Source: Chenopodium formosanum (Eukaryota > Streptophyta > Magnoliopsida > Caryophyllales > Amaranthaceae). From it: a stretch of DNA of 64,000 nucleotides. The notes under the pieces are model-generated. The model had not been told where the DNA came from, ran no database searches, and saw nothing but the letters and a program-made list of their open reading frames with translations. The DNA lies in NCBI GenBank assembly GCA_024500155.1, contig CM044857.1:44466001-44530000 (forward strand). The letters are read 5' to 3'. The stretch's first letter is position 1. Each line of letters starts with the position of its first letter. Below are positions 24,103-43,231 of the stretch, piece by piece. Made by a program: the position numbers and the translations under genes.

Positions 24103-26264
24103 TGTTAGAGATATGAGATATCGGAAAATATATATGTGTGATATATTTTTAGTAGATATCATTAAGAGAATAATATATTTAAGTTTATTTATGTCAAGAT
24201 ATTATTTAGAAAATACATCTTGGTTTGGCTAGTATCTATTAGGAAGATTGTTTCCTATCTTATGAGCTTAGGCTTAATATAAATACTCAATCTATTGATT
24301 AATAATAATCAAGCAATACAAAGTCATTCTATTCTATTCTATTATATTCTATTTCATCTCTAATTTGTCATGATATCAAGAGTAGGTTAACTCTTGGGAT
24401 CGTTCACAAAAATTTTCCCCTTGTCGGTGGGTTGAAAAATTAAACCCACCGGTGGGATAAACTTTTAGCCACGCTGTGCAAGTTTTTTTTATTTTAAGAA
24501 TTTGATGAGTTAATTGTTGGTGGATTAGTACCTAGTACGTAGGTCTTTGATCCTTGAAGAAGGAGATATGTTGTGGTGCATTAATCTAGTATATTTTTTT
24601 TATTTATTTATTTGAAAAAAAATCGGCTCTCTTGTATCGTGAGACACGACATATAGGTTCTCCTTGTACTATGAGATAAGGTATATATTGGTTCTCCTTG
24701 TGCTGTGAGACAAGGGTTTTAAATATTTTGAGTGTGGTTTACTCAAAAAAATCAATATTTATTTGGATCTCGGTTTTGCTCGGGAAAAACCAAATAAAAT
24801 ATTACGAGTACGTTCGAGAAAAAGAGACGTTCTCGTTGTAATGTTTTTTTTGCAGGTTCGAAAAGAATGACATTCCTGCTTGTTTGATGATTGATTGGTT
24901 CGAAAAGATGACATTCTCATCATTCAAAAATAAACAATAAAAAATAAAAAATAAAATAAAGTCGACATCAACAGAGTAGTGCAACTCGATCGACTTCAAC
25001 AAAGTGAAGAATTTCCAATCGCAACGTTCGTGTTACTGCCCTTACGATTGCGGGAGAGTGTTAGAGATATGAGATATCGGAAAATATATGTGTGATATAT
25101 TTTCCATAGATATCATTAAGAGAATAATATATTTAGGTTTATTTGTGTCAAGATATTATTTAGAAAAGGGAATTTCTCAACGGTAACCCCCAACTTTTGC
25201 TACGCACCAATGGTAACCTCCCCTTTTTTAATTATACAAAATGACCCCAATTAACAACTTTATCTCACATATGACATTAATGAGAGTTAATTAATTAAGA
25301 AAATCTAACTATGATTAGCTTTGAAAAAAAAAAAAACTAAAAACAAAAACCACCACTTCCACCCTCATCCCCACCAGATCTAGCCAACACCACCACCTCC
25401 ACCCTCATCGGAGCCACATCCCACCCAACCCCCTCATCTGAAACACCGACCTCACACCCAAACCGCCGAACCCCAGGCTAAAACTCCTTCGCACAACAGC
25501 TCGCGACCAACCCATCTCCCTACCTCCATCGTTAGCCACCGAATTAACCACCGCACCTCCAATTTGACCACAACATCCACCATCGCACTCAGTCCACATC
25601 AGAGCCACCACAAGATCGACCGTACCCTTCACAGCGAGTGCTAATTCCATTGAAGCGGTCGCTCCTAGTTCGATCTACAAAATCCAATTCGTGTTTGGGG
25701 TTCAGCGATGTGGGGGTGGTCGGGGTTCCGAGATCGGCACTCTAATGGGGTGACGGTGAGAAGGAGGATGTGGCAGGGGATTTGGGAATTTGGCTTGGCG
25801 GTGTTTAAGGTGGAGTTGGCGCACCGGCGATCGTAGGAGTCTGGTAGCATCGCCGGCGATCGGAGGAACTTGGGGTGGTGTGCCGGAAGGGAGATGGTGG
25901 CTGGGCAGGTGGTGGTTGGGCAGTTTGTGGGTGGTTTTTGGTGGTTAGGGTTAATTTTTTTAATTTTTCTTTTTTTTTAAAAATATAAATCTAACTATAG
26001 TTAATATTTAATGAAATTAGGTTATGAGTGAGATGAAATTTTTAACTAAGGTCATTTTGTATAATAAAAAAAAGGGAAGGTTACCATTGGTGCGTAGCAA
26101 AAGTTGGGGGTTACCGTTGAGAAATTCCCTTTAGAAAATATATATTAAGGTTTTATATAAATACTAACCTTTGATGAATAATAATCAAGTAATACAAAGC
26201 CATTCTATTCTATTTCCTCTCTAATTTGTCATGCTATATTTTCCAATATCTCATATCTCTAACA
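24103..26264 (+). mobile_element. small LTR retroelement with GAGGT target duplication
   Basis: The left LTR starts TGTTAGAGATATGAGATATC at 24103. A second copy starts at 25059 after a purine tract (GCGGGAGAG) and, once a nested Mutator element is removed, runs to CTCTAACA at 26264. GAGGT flanks both ends (24098-24102 and 26265-26269). The last 30 bp of the right LTR are the inverse of the first 30 bp. The left LTR appears to lack this end: after TTTGTCA (24370) it continues TGATATCAAGAG, which resembles an initiator-Met primer-binding site. The internal region (about 690 bp) holds no gag/pol, so it is non-autonomous. Confidence 0.75.
25168..26129. mobile_element. non-autonomous Mutator-like element (possible Pack-MULE)
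   Basis: 962 bp with TIRs of roughly 150 bp or more. Left start GGGAATTTCTCAACGGTAAC, right end the inverse. A perfect 9-bp duplication, TTTAGAAAA, lies at 25159-25167 and 26130-26138, diagnostic of Mutator elements. The interior (about 25350-25930) is distinctly GC-richer than its surroundings and has open frames on the minus strand, suggesting captured gene sequence I cannot identify. Confidence 0.88.
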
Positions 26265-26965
26265 GAGGTGGAATCGGACTTTCATGCATTTTGGGTGTGC
26301 TAGAGTGCGGTAACTGTGGGAGGATAGTGGGTGTGCATCTATGGCAAAATGGGAGGAAGTGGAGTCTCAACCAAAACGACCATCTAGCGCAAAGGAATGG
26401 ATCGGAAGGCTTCCCACGCTAGCAGTACTAAAATTAATCTAGATGCTTGTCTGGCGGTGGAAGGGTGGATTGGATTGAGTGTAGTCGCAAGAGACAATGA
26501 TGGGAACGTCATCTTTGTAGCCACAAGAAGAGTGCGTGCTTAATGGCCGATGGAAATTGCTGAAGCCAAAGCTGATGATATGGCCTTGAGACTACTAGAC
26601 TAGGGAAGAGATATGGGATACATAAATACATAATGCCATCATTGAATCCGATTGCCAACTTGTCATCAACCGTCTTTCAAAGGGAGCAATCTACTTTTCC
26701 GACCTTGACTCGGTGCTAATATATATTTTATCTTGAAGTACTTAATTTGATTCGAGTGTATGGTCCCATGTTAAACACGATGAGAATTGTATCGCGCATA
26801 ATTTTGCTAAGCTAGTTTCGTTTGGGGTAGAAGTGTGGAACAAGTATGATGATTTCATTGTCCGAGTGAGGTTTCACGAAGACATTGGAGTTTGATCGTA
26901 TTTCATGACCGTATATTTAAACCCTAAGGTTGAGCTAATTAAATTTGGTTCGGTGATTAAGGACT

Positions 26966-28520
26966 TGATACATGAGAAGGTCTAAGATTTTATAAGTTAT
27001 TATTATAGACCAATTAAGGAAAGAAATTGGGCCAAAAGCTTGAAGGGGCCCGAGCTTGCAAATCCAAGCAAAGAAGAAAGAAGCTGCTGGGCGTGAAGTC
27101 TACTGGGCCTGAACAAGCAGGGCCTTGCACGGTCAGGCGAGTGTACTCCAGTTGGGCCTAAATTCACGAAGCTTGATTAGCAGGAGGAGTTTTGAGCTTA
27201 GCTATCTTTTAACAGCTTTAAAGTTTTAGATTAGTTAATCTTTTCAACAACTTTTGTTTTATTAGCTTTAGATAATTTTAAGTTTTCTGTTTCTAATCTT
27301 ATCTTCTCAGACTTTTAGTTAGGCTAGGATTTTTTCTTTTCTTTATAAAAGGAAGAAGTAGTAGTACGTGGGGGGATGTTCAGTTAGTTTAGCTTTTTAG
27401 ATTAGTTTTAGTTTTAGTTTTTTAGTTTTAGCTTTTGTTCCTGGATTAGTTTATTTAGTAATATTCTTTTAGATTTCAAAATTAGGCCCCGTTTTGTTAA
27501 TCTTATTTTTGCTGAACTGAAATTATTTTTACTGAAATAAAATTATATTTGCCGAACTTAAATTAATTTTACTGAAATGAAATTATTTTTGCTGAACTGA
27601 AATTATTTTTACTGAGTTTCTATTATAATTCTTCTTTAAGAAAACTGAATTTTACCGAACTGAACTTATTTTTACTGAATTGAAATTATTTTTACTGAAC
27701 TGAACTTATTTTTACTGAATTGAAATTATTTTTATTTAATATTATTTTTTTGAGGTGAAGAGAACAGGGCCTTAGATTTCGTAACTTTCTTTTCCTTTTA
27801 TTTAATTTACTGCTTTCATATTAATTTATTATTATTATTATTAATATTGTTTTTATTATACTTTATTTAATTGCTTATTATTTTTAATCATGCTTTCTTT
27901 AATTGCTTTGATTAGTTTAGTTTTAATTATACACGAGTAGTTTATTTCTAGGGTTCTTGGGGATCCATGAATAATATGAAGGGATGATTTAAAGGATGAT
28001 TTATTATTGTTGATTGTTAATGTTGTGGGTTAATTTTCTATTGATTGATTTTATGCTATGCAATTAGATTTGCGCAGGTTTAATTGTATGAGTTATGCAA
28101 TATTGATTCGAGATTCGAGAGATGAGAATTGATGTTTAGGCTTAGTTTCAATAGGCATGTTAATTTATAAATGGTTAAATAAAGATTCGAGAGATGCGAT
28201 TTAATACCGATAAGTTAATTATGTGATTATAATACGTAGCGAAAGCCCTTTATAATCTGATTAATTTATGCATTGATAATTGATTTTTATGTTTTACCCC
28301 GGAGTATTAATTATTGGTGAACCTATACCCTAGCCTTTTATTAATTGATTTCCCCCTACTTTCATCTCCCTTAGTTTAATTTATCATATCTATAATTTAG
28401 TTGCTTAATAATTTAGATTATATTAATTAATTAGGAATAGGAAGACTTGTTTCCCTGTGTCCTTCTTCCTTATCTGCATAGTTAGAGGAACTTAGGAATT
28501 ATTTTTAGCCAGGTGATACA
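26966..28520 (+). mobile_element. LTR of a Tat-like Ty3-gypsy element (solo or remnant)
   Basis: The second half (27870-28520) visibly aligns with 61400-62034: both have the GATTAGTTTAG, TCTAGGG and GGGGATCCATRAATAATATG blocks. A TATA box (CTTTATAAAAGG) lies near 27338. The end resembles CCTGTCA. Start and target duplication are uncertain. It contains a Tourist MITE. No internal coding domain is attached. Confidence 0.55.
27485..27771. mobile_element. Tourist-like (PIF/Harbinger) MITE nested in an LTR
   Basis: Flanked by TTA on both sides (27482-27484 and 27772-27774). It begins GGCCCCGTTTTGTTAATC and ends GAGAACAGGGCC. The interior repeats CTGAACTGAAATTATTTTTA. Related copies with CTGAACTGAA repeats are at 42845, 50086 and 51660. 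Confidence 0.8.
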
Positions 28521-28759
28521 ACTTAAGCCTGTCATTTCTCCCTATACAACTATGGATATTTTATCCCTTGATTAATAAACTAGCTTGTAAAAAAAAGACT
28601 TCATATAAGTTGCTTTTAATTGAAAACAAAAGTCAATGTAAAATTGTAAATGCAAATAACAGGTGTGGAATCGTTTTTAATTTTTTTTAAAAATAAGATA
28701 CATGGAAGAGTTTAGATACGTTTTCTCATAAGATCGGGACCTAAACTATCAAGGAGTAA

Positions 28760-30120
28760 AAACAATACCGTCTCCCCGACGGTCGTACACCTAAAAAAAA
28801 TAATACCTAACTAATTCTCTTAATTATGTAGTAGGGTAAGTCAGGGTCGATCCCATAGAGAGAAAGTTGTTTAACAATCAACTTTTACTTATGGCAAAAC
28901 CAAATAAGAGATAGAATAACATATTAAATAACTATGACTACTCAAATATCAAATACGAATCAAATAACAATAAAAAGATCTAGAATTAAGTATCGCCACT
29001 AGCATAATCAATACAAGATAAATTTTTACCCCAATCAATTAATTATATGTTCACAAGGAAAAGTAATCCCAAGATAGTACCAAAGGTCTCTCTCGAGTTA
29101 TCAATTGGCTTCCCTAATCACAATCAAGCATATTCTCATGGAATCATGCAAATTAGAGACATTAAGCACATTACTCTAACTTCCTAATCATTCATTCAAC
29201 TATTCTCGTGACGATCTTCAAACCCTTAATTGATCTATTCAAATCTGTTAAAACCTATCTCTCGTTGTGATTAAAACAAAGAAATAATAACAATACTAAT
29301 TATCTCTTATCTAGTATTGGCATAAGCACAATCAATTAAGCATGAACAATATAATTAATTAATTGAGAATTTAAAAGAACAAATCAAGTATCAATCATGG
29401 ATAGGGTTCAATCTAACCCTAGAATAATAATCTACTCTAACATAATAAAAGAAATAAACATAAAGGGAAAAAAAAGAAAATAAAATACTTTAATTAATAA
29501 AATAAAACTAGAGAGAAAACTAGGGTTTTGAACTAATGGGAGTCTTGGGATAATAAAGCTAGGAATTAGGATAGAATTAGGAAAATAATCCGCTAATAAG
29601 ATGATTTATTCGTACAGGCACGGACGTGCTAGCATGAGGCATGTTCGTGTCTCGTTGCTGCACGCATAGCTCGTCTTAAAAAGATTATAACTTGAGCTCC
29701 ACATCTTTGTTTGAGGCGTGTAATATATCGTTGGAAAGCTCTTGAAGTCTACTTTCCAATTTAATTTGAATCACTCCAATATAATTTGTATATCAAAAGT
29801 TATAATCAAAATAGTGGACAGGACTCGTATTCGTCAAGTCTTTCATCAACGCCTTTGCTTCTTTCTATCCTTATTTCCTCTCTAAGACATGATATGAGAT
29901 CCTTGAGGGACGTAGAATCATACTCCATGATTAGTATAATCAAAATTAGCCAACCATAATCCGTTTTCATCTAAATCACCTGAAATTCATCAAAACACAC
30001 AAACGGAGAGTAGTAGAGCATAACCTAAGCAAATAATGTAAAAATACACCTTAGACCTCTAAATATATAAGCAATTGAGTGTAGATAAGCACCTAAAATG
30101 TGTACAAATTAGGATCTATC
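28760..30120 (-). mobile_element. LTR-like repeat, minus orientation
   Basis: On the minus strand it begins TGATAGATCCTAATTTG (from 30120), and it carries TATATCGTTGGAAAGCTCTT near 29727-29746, which aligns over about 80 bp with the solo LTR at 7300-7390 (reversed). Near 28850 the minus strand has the 'cgaccctgacttaccctac' type of LTR end. The left border and target duplication are not resolved. Confidence 0.45.
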
Positions 30121-31897
30121 AGTTAACCAAACGTTTCATAACTTGCAGGTAGTTCTACACAAATAAAAAACGGATAATTGTTTACAAATGACTCTATATT
30201 TAGGGTAGTTTTAGACGAAATTTCCTTTTTCAAGTAATTATATTATTATTAAAGATGAAGGATCTACTAAATCAATAACTCTCATCAGCCTATTACAAAC
30301 TTAACATCACAAATTTAGACAGCCCCAGCGTGCTTGATTATTACAACATTAACATGATCAATCTAATTATGTAAACATGACAATCTAATGTACATAATTT
30401 TAAAATCTAACTAATGCATGCTATATGCAATTTGGCAAATTGTTACTTTAACCAATTGCAATTGGATAGTTAGATTCATTCTTTGTTTTTTATTTTCCAA
30501 TTTATTTACTGTAGTTTTTCATAAAATCAATTAATACAATAGTTTGATTGCTTGTGAATTGTACGGTGATCAAGCAATTTTTCTCAAATCTTTATTTTTT
30601 GCAGTTTTATGTCTATTAATGTTATGATTGAAGTGTGTTAAAAAAACTATTGAGTAACTATTGATAAACATGCTATATTGAAAACAAAACATAATTATTA
30701 AAATAATTAAACAACTAAAGTTATTTACAATAATATTTGATCTTATAAACACTTTTTTGTTCCTAATGGAAGTTAACTTCAAACATTACGTGCTTAGATC
30801 TGTATTTTTTGGGAATGGTTCATAACTACAAGAATTACTTAGAACTGTGTTTTTTGAGAGTTCAGATCAAATTAGATTTTTTTTTCCTAATTTATCATCA
30901 AAAAGAAAGAGAAAGGTTGATAAATCTTGCACATGATAGTGAAGATTGAGGTTAGGTTGATGAATTCTAGACCAATAGAGTATTTAATATTATATGAGTT
31001 CAATAGACATGAAACAAATTATATTAAAATCATTTGTAAATTAACAAATTAGGTAAAACTATGTGTATCGATGAGAATGCATGCAGTGGATTGAGGCACC
31101 TGATTTCGAAGATTTATTTTCGAATTCCTTAACAATGCCCCAATCAATTCAAGCTCGTGCGAGCTCAAGTAACCGAGTTTTCTCTTATGGTGAAATTCCA
31201 GAAGAGAATAACAACTTAAATTGATCAGATTTTTCAGCGAAAACACAACCAAATAATTCGAGTAGTTGATCTTTATTGTTGAGAGATATGTTGCAAGAAC
31301 AACGCATTAGATCCATACGAGTTTATTAGTGTTTTGAATAAAGTGTTTGGGTTTTTAAAGAGCAAATTAGAGGGTGTTTGTTTAGGGGATAAATGGGGTG
31401 GAGTAAGGATAAAAATAAGGATAGAAGAAAGTAGTATTTGTTTATCACTAGTATGTAGACGTTCAATTAGCATTTTTTTAATTTTATTTAAATTATTATT
31501 GTTGTGCATCATTCCCTTACTTATATTTAAAGCCAAAATTTAACAAACTTATCTCAATAACAAAAAAAAAAAAAAAAAAAGGTAACAATTTTTTTTGGCG
31601 GGAAAATGTTTTTTGAGGTGATGACAAGTGTACTTTAGGGATAATCATAGGGGTTACTTTAATATATAAGTGTAGATACAGATTTAAGGTTTAAATAAAC
31701 CATTTTTCTATTCATCTCTTAAATTTATATAGGTTGAATATAAAAAGCGAATACAAGTTAAATAAAAAATAATGTCAGAGACATAGATAAATTATAAACT
31801 ACAAGTACAAATCTTTTATTGAAATTATTTTTGAAAAGTAACACACATTGTTGCCTCAATTAAGTACTTTTTGAAGGTCTATCAAATTCTAATATAA
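30121..31897. other. intergenic region 3' of GDSL gene 1
   Basis: AT-rich and without recognisable gene. Frames at 31049-31252 and 31273-31543 overlap on both strands and have no family features. Confidence 0.5.
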
Positions 31898-34532
31898 TTA
31901 TGCTGCACTATAAAGAGACGCAGTATTAGTTTGTGCTTGAACAAGTTGTTGGATATTGTTGGGAACACATATATTAGAGCCATTGAAACAAGCAGATGCC
32001 AAGATACTATGGCTAGCTTGAGTAGGGTGAGCACCATCCCAAAATAAGTATTCTTCCGGGTTTGCACATGGTTTCATATTCAGGTAGCAGGGTAGATGAC
32101 CAAATTCTTTTCCAGTTACGCAACACGAATGACTAACATTGGTCATACCTACATATATCCATAAAATAAAATTAGAATCAGGCACTACTATATTATGGGA
32201 TAGAAAGATATGTATTAATTTAAAATCATTTAATGAGATGAATATAACAAAATTCAAATACCGTAATTTGCAGGATTTTGAAACACGTCATTAGTGAGAT
32301 CATATAATTTCCCAAGAGTGTAGAGGGAGTCTGGATAGGTTGAAGTCAAATATTGGACCATTAGAGCAAGATGTTCATTGAACATTGTTGCATTCATATT
32401 TTTACCAACATCACACCAAGTTCCATTGTAACCACCAGATTTACGATATACTGGTAGACATCCAAGGGGACCCACCTCGAGCACTACTACCTTTCTAGCT
32501 CCCAATTCATATAGGAACTGCGAATATTTAAGAAAAATAACAATATAAGATTTGTTATTAAATAAATAGTTACACCATTTGTTGATTCTTTTTTTCCTCG
32601 CATGTTTGACTATTTATTGTGTCGGTAAAAATAAGTCTATTGGGCTTAAAAGACATGGGCCCCACCATACCAACGAGAGAGTGGATGAAATTGATACTCA
32701 TAACTTTCTTGATAACATGTTAAAAAATCAACTCAACTGAAAAACTTAAATTAATAATTAAGCCTAAAATTAATTTAGGTAATCTATTCAAATTGATTTA
32801 TGTACTCTATCATTGTATTTGTGATTTAATACTCCGTTCATAGTATATAGTTTTAAGTTACCTTCAACTTCTCTAATAAACTATTGATAAGGGCTTGGGC
32901 AAACTCTTCAGGAGAGTATTCTGGGCTCAGCCCACTAAAATAGTTGAGGAGATAATCGTTGCTTCCGGCCCAAATGAGGAATATAGAGTTGCCCAAGTAT
33001 TGAGATAGCTCTGTTGGGCTTTCGAATGTCAACTCATTTTTAATTGTTTTCTGGAATAGCTCTAATTGTCCATCGAAATTCAAACAACCCTGCATTTGCA
33101 ATCACCAATATTAAATACTACAAATTCATTTAAATATATAAATTCATATTTGCCCTAAATAATAAATAAATACTCCGTAAATAAATAAGTAAATAAACTG
33201 AAAAATTCATAGGTAAATATGTTTGGCAAATTTCTCAAAATGAAAGTGTCATTACATACCAAACCAGTCCCAGTTTTTGGCAATATCCCACATCCTGCTG
33301 ATGCGTAGGTGTAACCTGTTTTTGACCTGCGTATTTTACGATAAGCTCGTGGGTTCGGCAATCCCAAATAGCCAGCTACACGTAAAAAACATACCAAATA
33401 TTAAATGTTATGTACACCCAATGACATAATGTACCAAATTCTTGATGAAGTAAAAAGGGAGTGTTGTGAGACAAAACAAAATGTCTCACAACTATTAAAA
33501 AATTAAAAAGGTACAATGAAGAGAGAGAAATGTGGAGAGAGATAGGAAGAGTGAAAAAGGTAGTGTGGGCTCCACTTCACGTGCAAAACGGACAAAAATT
33601 TGACAGGACCACTACCACTGAGTCTATATTTTGTTCAACTGAAACTCTAGTTGAATCTTTTTGAGTACCACTAAGACTATATTTTATACCACTGGGAGTG
33701 TATTTTGTACCACTGAAGTTCCAGTGGTATGATTTAAGAGCTCAATAAGTCATCTCTAAAATGACGTCTGAAATGCCTATATTACCCTTGTGAGACATAA
33801 TTTATTTGTCTCACAACCCTCCGTTTGGAACACCATGAAATGATAGATCGAGTATAATGTTGATATAAGATTTTTTATTTTTTTATTTTATTTTTGAGGA
33901 AGGCAATATACGTTGTGTACACTCATCGAACTCAAAGTACGGTGAAGTTTGTCATTTGTCAAGGTAATGTAGAATTGTAGACTTTTTTTATTTTATTTTT
34001 TTTATAGAGGTGTAAATATTTCTGCATAAATCAAAGTCAACTTATTTATACTTATCTACGTAGAATTATGGACTATCTTGTTAACTTAGTCATACGAAAT
34101 ACTCTGTATATAATTCAATCATATATACACCAACAAAATATGGACTCATTTGGTAGTTTTCTTGCCTCACATCCTACAGGTTTGAGGTTTGAATTTCGTG
34201 ATGGTTGAAATTTAGTCACTAGAGTTCTCCATCCATATCATAAAAAACTATCCTATGTATATAAAATATTCGAAAGTATGCAAAAAAAATCAAATACCTA
34301 TAAAATCCGCGATAGTTTTTCCATCGGAGAATCTTCCGGTAATAAGGCCATTTGGAAAGTTGACACCGTAAGGCGGGTAATTAGCCCTAGCAACCCAGGA
34401 ATAGTAGTTGTTATTCCCAGCATCAGTTAATGAATCTCCAAAGACAAATAATGCAGGAGCAAGAGGTTGTGAACTACATTCACTTGAGAAAATAGGGGAG
34501 AAAATCAACAAGGAAAGAATTAAAGCTATCAT
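31898..34532 (-). CDS. GDSL esterase/lipase, gene 1 of tandem array
   Basis: A GDSL-type (SGNH) serine esterase, probably secreted, hydrolysing acyl or acetyl esters; the substrate cannot be told from sequence. Complement of 34532-34298, 33375-33260, 33089-32862, 32517-32262 and 32148-31898: 361 residues, normal for the family. Residues 1 to about 20 form a hydrophobic signal peptide. Block I FVFGDSLTDAGNNNY gives Ser34, block II GYTYASAGCGIL the oxyanion Gly, block III AGSNDY Asn161, and block V FWDGAHPTQ Asp316 and His319, so the catalytic set is complete. Intron phases 1-0-0-1, as in its three neighbours. It is the most divergent copy: exon 3 is shorter (228 bp) and the C-terminus extends past QQLVQ by 12 residues. 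Intron 2 is only 170 bp. A TATA box lies about 100 bp upstream. I see no break. Confidence 0.93.
33457..33822. mobile_element. MITE in intron 1 of GDSL gene 1
   Basis: Left GGAGTGTTGTGAGACAAA and right, reversed, GGAGGGTTGTGAGACAAA; both are followed inward by ATGTCTCACAA. About 366 bp, no coding. The target duplication is not clear, so the family is undecided. Confidence 0.65.
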
Positions 34533-34634
34533 TTTTCTTAAAATATTATTTAACTATAAGTAATTAGCAAAGAACAAGAAATAGAAGTGAGGAATTGATA
34601 ACTTGATGGGTACTTTCACTTTAGAATTTTAGTC

Positions 34635-34644
34635 CTTTATATAG
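34635..34644 (-). promoter_or_regulatory. TATA box of GDSL gene 1
   Basis: CTATATAAAG on the minus strand, about 103 bp upstream of the ATG at 34532. Confidence 0.6.
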
Positions 34645-35710
34645 AGCAAAAATGCAATTAAATTAATCAAGTGTAGCTTGCATTACTAGCAACCTTTATA
34701 TTTTTTATTAAACAGTATATTACATAATCTGATTTCGATGATACTTTCATTTAATTTCAATAAATGTTCAGTATAAAAAATGAATCTGATGATCCATGCT
34801 TGATATATTATATTTTGGGTTTACCTTTTCAATTAATTTTTAATTCAATTGGTGAGCGGTGACGTAGCAGTCTAGCACTATTTTTATTGTAATGAACTTA
34901 TTTGTGAATTTATCTAAATAAAAGGGACTAAATTTTCCATGATCCATCTGAATTTATATGAGCTTATTATTGCTAACTCTTTCGTATATCTAACAAGAAA
35001 TCGTGGAAAATGACATGACTATGTCGTATTTAGAACACGGCCGTACCACATGACAAATTAAAGCAGAGACTATCAATGCATATACTTGTGAGTTGTGATT
35101 GTGAGACCATCGGAGATTATTGATTCTTCATAGAATCATATATAGGATAAACACTAGCGAATAGCGATCATCCATAAATAATGTCAAGTCATATATACGT
35201 AAATTTACTTTTGGTGTGGGTTGCATATACGAAATACATGGAGTATATCAATTGCTAATAAACGGATAAGGTTTAGAGTTAGTCCAACCTAGTTAGAATC
35301 TTCCTTATCATTAATAAAGAGTACAGGAGATGAAGTGGTTGGAAAATGTTACATTCCACTTTCCAAGGGATTATTGTAATAGTTTTGCATTCATCAAATC
35401 ATCAGTCCACATAATTACATGTCTTTTAATTTAAATGCAAATTCAGATTGAATCGTGCGATTGCTGACTTTGGAGTAATGAGTATCTTAATTACTCCGTA
35501 CTATATATATACATATACATATATATATATATATTAAAGTGGTTTCTTCGAAATAAATATTAGATCTTGTGAGATTGTATTGTAAAACTCATCAGTTTTG
35601 AATATCATTGGGTACATAAGTACAAGTATTTGTCATAGTTTCGTTTTATAGACCAGATAAATAAGTTCAGAAGTCAAAGATCGATATACAAAAAAGAATT
35701 GTTGATATGT

Positions 35711-41790
<6,080 letters not shown>

Positions 41791-42844
41791 TTTTTTTTTT
41801 TTTTGGGGGGGGGGGGGGAACTCTCGTACCTAAGAAGAAGAAAGGTAGATAGTAGCTAACTAAATAACCTAAATTAAGTACATTATTAATTAAATAAATT
41901 ATTATATATTAATGTAGGAAAGTCAATGTTTAGTTTAATGATTATGGTGTATAATTGTATATACATCAATCATATAGTCCATTATGAAATAATAAAGCTG
42001 AGTTTGTTGAAGGATAATTGGACCTGAGAGCATGACATGCAAGCAAGTCATATATACACCAGATCAATTCAAGTTAGGAAAATTAAAATTATTTGAGTCA
42101 ATACTTTTCTTATTAATATAAGTATACTTGGTAATTTTAATAATTAGTATAATTGCATGTAATTAATGAAAAGTTATCATGATCTTTATGTATTGTACCC
42201 TCAATAGTCAATTCTGATCCTTCGATCATCTACAACAACGAACGAATAGACCCTTATTACTGCTAGCTTTGCCATGCCCTGGAATGTTGAAAAGTATAGA
42301 AATTGGACTCGTAATTCCTTTCTTTTTGACGAATTAAACGATGAGTATTCAACAATGTCGAAGCAGCAGGCTGCCCCTTGACTTGATAGTAACGTAAGGT
42401 CACTAGGCTTACAATTCCATGTAAACGCTACGTGAAGCTACAAAGGACTCAATCAACATTAACAATATTAAGCTCATTACTAGGTAACACGTACTATTAT
42501 GACACAAAAACATCATCACCCGCGGCTAAAAGGAGACAGAGGGAAATACTTAGTAATTTGACACATATAATACATAATTTTCATTGCATGTACTACGCCA
42601 CAAGTTTCAATTCATAACTCGTTAATAATTGCAACAATTGAAATTTTGCATTAGTTATATACTACCTATGATTTTGAACACGTTTTTTTTACTAGAGGAT
42701 TTTAAAAAAAAATGTAATGGAGTACTTATATTTGTAAAATGTTACTAAGCTAGAATTCCAACTGTACATGTTGTAATAACTAATAAGCACATTAAATTTC
42801 ATCAAAAGCAAACTGCAAGATTATATTGTTGGATTCCCCCACTA

Positions 42845-43001
42845 AGAGCTTATTCTGATTTACTGAACCGAGCTTAACTGAACTGAACAGAATTGAATTG
42901 ATTGGAGCTGCACTGGACTAAACTGAACTGAATACTTTATGAGAGAAGGAAATTAGGAATTGAATTGAACTGAATTGAAAATAAGCCGAAGAGAGCAGGC
43001 C
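42845..43001. mobile_element. Tourist-like MITE between GDSL genes 2 and 3
   Basis: Dense CTGAACTGAA/GAATTGAA units, ending AGCAGGCC followed by TTA. The left border (AGAGCTTATTCTGATTTACTG) is degraded. Same family as 50086 and 51660. The rest of 41791-43231 is AT-rich without a gene. Confidence 0.6.
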
Positions 43002-43231
43002 TTAAGAGAAGTAACTCGGGGATAAATCCTACTGTATTTAAAGGGGAATGCAAAATTGTTGCTTAGCTTGTAAAATTTATACTGCTTTTTAATTCATGAA
43101 ATATTACAGAGTAGAGAGTATAATATTAATATTGGCGCAATAAATCAAATAATAATGTGTCAATAATCTTTATATCAATCAATGTTGACGTAATTGTCCA
43201 TGCATTAGGACTCCATGCAAGCAAATGAGTT

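Larger units (their letters stand above)
24070..26895 (+). pseudogene. RNase H-like gene remnant with zf-RVT motif (LINE-derived or domesticated)
   Basis: Two pieces flank an LTR element inserted between 24102 and 26265. The left piece gives PMCSWCSE and the right piece continues VESDFHA.WVC, the Cys-rich zf-RVT motif found at the 3' end of plant LINE ORF2 and in 'putative ribonuclease H protein' genes. Further on (26430-26870), LDACLAVEGWIGLSVVARDN, EIAEAKADDMALRL, ESDCQLVINRL and a C-terminal SHVKHDENCIAHNFAKL match an RNase H (RVT_3) domain. Several in-frame stops and small shifts make it non-functional. The upstream RT region is not visible. Confidence 0.75.

Noticed and set aside
24103..24370. 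Treating 24103-24370 as a separate solo LTR
   Set aside because: The GAGGT duplication is found only beyond the second copy at 26264, so both belong to one element.
31273..31543. Overlapping 87- and 69-codon frames on opposite strands
   Set aside because: No similarity to a family I know, no splice or promoter context, and they mirror each other.
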